A DNA stretch of 46,619 bases, taken from positions 4,220 to 50,838 of the forward strand of contig KE647341.1 of assembly GCA_000447185.1 (NCBI GenBank), given 5' to 3'. The notes below the pieces were generated by a model, which was not told the origin of the DNA, did not search any database, and was given only the letters and a program-made list of their open reading frames with translations. Below are positions 45,101 through 46,619 of the stretch, piece by piece. How positions within the stretch are numbered: the first letter of the stretch is position 1; each line of letters opens with the position of its first letter. A program made the position numbers and the translations under genes. Source of the DNA: Vairimorpha apis BRL 01. Its lineage: Eukaryota > Microsporidia > Nosematidae.

Positions 45101-45611
45101 CATTTAGTTTAACAGGTAGGAACCAATAAATTTATTGAAATACGAGTCGATACTACAATTAAAACAGACATATAAATTAAATATAATTAACGATATATTG
45201 TAGTAATAGATAAGAAATAAAAAACGATTTAATAGTTGAAATAAGGGTCACATCTATTAATAACATACTACAAGTAGAGACAGAAAAATTAAGAAGATAC
45301 GATCTATTAGCTAATTAACTAGGTTTAATACATTGGTTTAAGACGAGAAGAATTACATATGTGCTAACATTGGATGGTATAGTCACTAAATACCACGCAA
45401 AAAACATAAAGGCGCAAAAATTTCAGACTGAATCAGAGAATATATACAATCAGTGATTCTTAGAAAACTCTAGAGAGTGTGTAAATGGAGTACAGAAGAG
45501 GAGTCGACTTAATATTAGCTGAGAATGAAAGGAACAAAAATTTACTTTCAGAGTAAACCGTTTGATACGGAAGCGATAATATAATATTATAATGAAATTA
45601 ACCCTTAAATA
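42186..45611 (+). mobile_element. Nearly full-length, degenerate non-LTR retrotransposon with reverse transcriptase and restriction-like endonuclease (copy 2)
   Basis: Begins at or before an ATG at 42186 (MDGINEKSGENNHEQKTDIK, open for 37 codons) and ends in the same 3' tail as copy 1 (gaaattaacccttaaata, 45593-45610). From left to right it has an N-terminal region, reverse transcriptase (about 43.1-44.2 kb), a connector shared with copy 1 (44.4-44.6 kb), a zinc-knuckle region (CPH near 44934-44945) and an endonuclease remnant (45.1-45.3 kb). The order marks the R2/R4/Dong-like group. Indels and stops are scattered and not confined to homopolymers, unlike the frame breaks in host genes, so this copy is truly dead. 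Confidence 0.88.
43098..45555 (+). pseudogene. Reverse transcriptase/endonuclease polyprotein, inactivated
   Basis: Recognisable blocks: the pre-RT region with RSFYEIISFLQNLKAAR (43098-43382); YIQAALFGTEKK; ISENQLGTIRNVQG; motif A as INVKKAFDLIDHKYL near 43749-43790, where Asn replaces the first catalytic Asp of the usual DVxKAFD; motif B as LQDNSLSPLLFIIIMDPL, where GD has become DN; and motif C FIDDLKILAES at 44059-44091 with both Asp kept. Then come the NYYIGLLNIEPKFF and KEKIYLNQK connector and a zinc region where CPHCN now reads as CPH followed by a stop. In the endonuclease, the PD of copy 1 is lost. At least a dozen stops or frameshifts are visible. Confidence 0.85.
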
Positions 45612-46070
45612 GCAAAGTTATCCTTTAAATTTAGAATTTTTGAATAATTTTTTTGTTTATTAAATGATAATTATTAAAAAAATTTATCTGAAATTTCGAC
45701 TTTATTTAAATATTTAGAAATTTTAAGAAAAATTTAAAATTTAATTTTTTAATATCATTTGAATATATATGGTAATAAAAGTGTTGTAAACTAGCTTTCC
45801 TGTTGTTTATTATTTGTACAATATTTAAAAGAAATACATGGTAATTAAATAGTTGTAAACAAAATTTTCTTACGTTTATAATGTGTAAATTAATATTAAG
45901 AATATATACTAAAAATTGTTGTATAATTATTAAAATTTAATATTTAGGTTTTTTATTAAAAATAAATTTTATAAATAATAATATAGATTATGAAAAAAAT
46001 CTCTAATGAAAATTCATAATAAAACATATGTTAAATATAGACTTATTATAAGTTATATTGTTCAATTTTC
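45612..46070. other. AT-rich intergenic region
   Basis: Phrases with gtaataaaagtgttgtaaac and gtaattaaatagttgtaaac occur at 45771 and 45840. No gene seen. Confidence 0.5.
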
Positions 46071-46619
46071 ACTCTTTAATTTCTTCGGCTTCCAGTCCAG
46101 CTCGAACAGTCATAAAAATTTCACAATTCATTGATATTATCGGTTTTATTACAGTATATATATATATTGTTTTCATTATATTTAACTCTTATGTTTTTTA
46201 AATGATCACTAGAAGACATAGACTATATTAATTTCTATATGTTTTTCTCTATCTAATCTTCACCAACAATTTTCTGGTAATATCATAGTCTAAGTTTTAA
46301 TGAAATAGACTCTAAGGTCTTCTTAAGTACTATAGACTGGATGTATGCTTAAAAGAACTGTTTGATTTCTGCTCTTTGATGTACTTTCTTTGGTATCAAG
46401 TTTCCACTTCATCTTATGTTATTACTTAGAAAACTAGAAATGTTCGATTTTTTTGATTGCTCCTAGTCATTTGCAAACAGATATTACTTTCTTAGTTTTC
46501 ATTCTCACTTATTGAAAGTTGATCTACATTAATTATTTCAATTTCAACTAAAAAAATTCTTTCTTCTTTTTATCTTAAACAAGAAAACAGTCTTATTATT
46601 GCTAACCTTAATATTCGTA
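46071..46619 (-). pseudogene. Decayed minus-strand fragment of a related retrotransposon at the window edge
   Basis: At 46296-46348 the minus strand encodes AYIQSIVLKKTLESISLK. That is nearly the same as AYIQSVTLKKTLESVSLE at the C-terminus of the endonuclease protein in copy 1 (about 1120-1170). Upstream (46349-46420) is SGNLIPKKVHQRAEIKQFF, in a position comparable to the WDGIVTKYHAKY region. Downstream is the segment shared with 37503-37545, with the same TAG, and finally MTVRAGLEAEEIKE near 46078-46120. Stops and frameshifts are common. The rest of the element lies beyond the window. Confidence 0.55.

Noticed and set aside
42186..45611. Frame breaks in copy 2 as homopolymer errors
   Set aside because: The lesions include many substitutions and indels outside homopolymers and lost catalytic residues, so they are genuine decay.
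1..46619. AT-rich bacterial endosymbiont origin
   Set aside because: CCT delta, Rpn2, Dre2, a eukaryotic-type kinase and a tRNA with no encoded CCA indicate a eukaryotic nucleus.

Overview
The window looks like nuclear DNA of a microsporidian, probably one with an expanded, gene-poor genome such as Edhazardia, Hamiltosporidium or Anncaliia (the group is an inference; species not determined). The reasons are extreme A+T content, short intronless genes, a highly reduced eukaryotic core gene set (CCT delta, proteasome Rpn2, a Dre2 reduced to its C-terminal domain, a kinase resembling Mps1), a class II tRNA-Ser without encoded CCA, and a CCC/CACCCCC motif a few bases upstream of many start codons. 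Long stretches (often 1-4 kb) hold no recognisable gene.

Layout: 1-1291 is the 3' end of a decayed non-LTR retrotransposon with a restriction-like endonuclease. 3.2-12 kb has a secreted repeat protein, CCT delta, a 46-residue small gene and two proteins with an N-terminal membrane anchor. 13.06-14.44 kb (+) and 18.85-20.17 kb (-) are two members of one unknown secreted-protein family in opposite orientations; between them lie tRNA-Ser(CGA), a protein kinase gene broken by a 397-base N gap, and Dre2. 22-30.2 kb holds a possible MED7 gene, an unknown small gene, a propeller plus coiled-coil protein (possibly nucleoporin-like) and Rpn2 with large Asn-rich insertions. 30.2-34.3 kb is satellite-like repeat DNA. 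34.3-40.9 kb has three secreted or anchored proteins on the minus strand. 42.19-45.61 kb is a nearly full-length dead copy of the retrotransposon, and 36.6-37.6 kb and 46.07-46.62 kb carry decayed minus-strand fragments of related elements.

Two patterns cut across genes. First, at least nine genes or gene halves are broken at exact 7-base A or T runs, and in every case one extra base restores a long, sensible reading frame, supported by paralogy, family alignment or a missing C-terminal membrane segment. This is either systematic homopolymer under-calling in the assembly or tolerated slippage; the coordinates given here join the halves. Second, between about 22.3 and 30.5 kb the plus strand switches abruptly and repeatedly, every 200-500 bases, between A/C-rich and G/T-rich composition. 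It does so inside genes as well as between them, and the encoded proteins change amino-acid composition with it.

The housekeeping genes do not form an operon or pathway. They serve protein folding, protein degradation, cytosolic Fe-S assembly, mitosis and perhaps transcription. The secreted proteins are candidates for parasite surface or host-interaction proteins, but nothing in the sequence gives their function.
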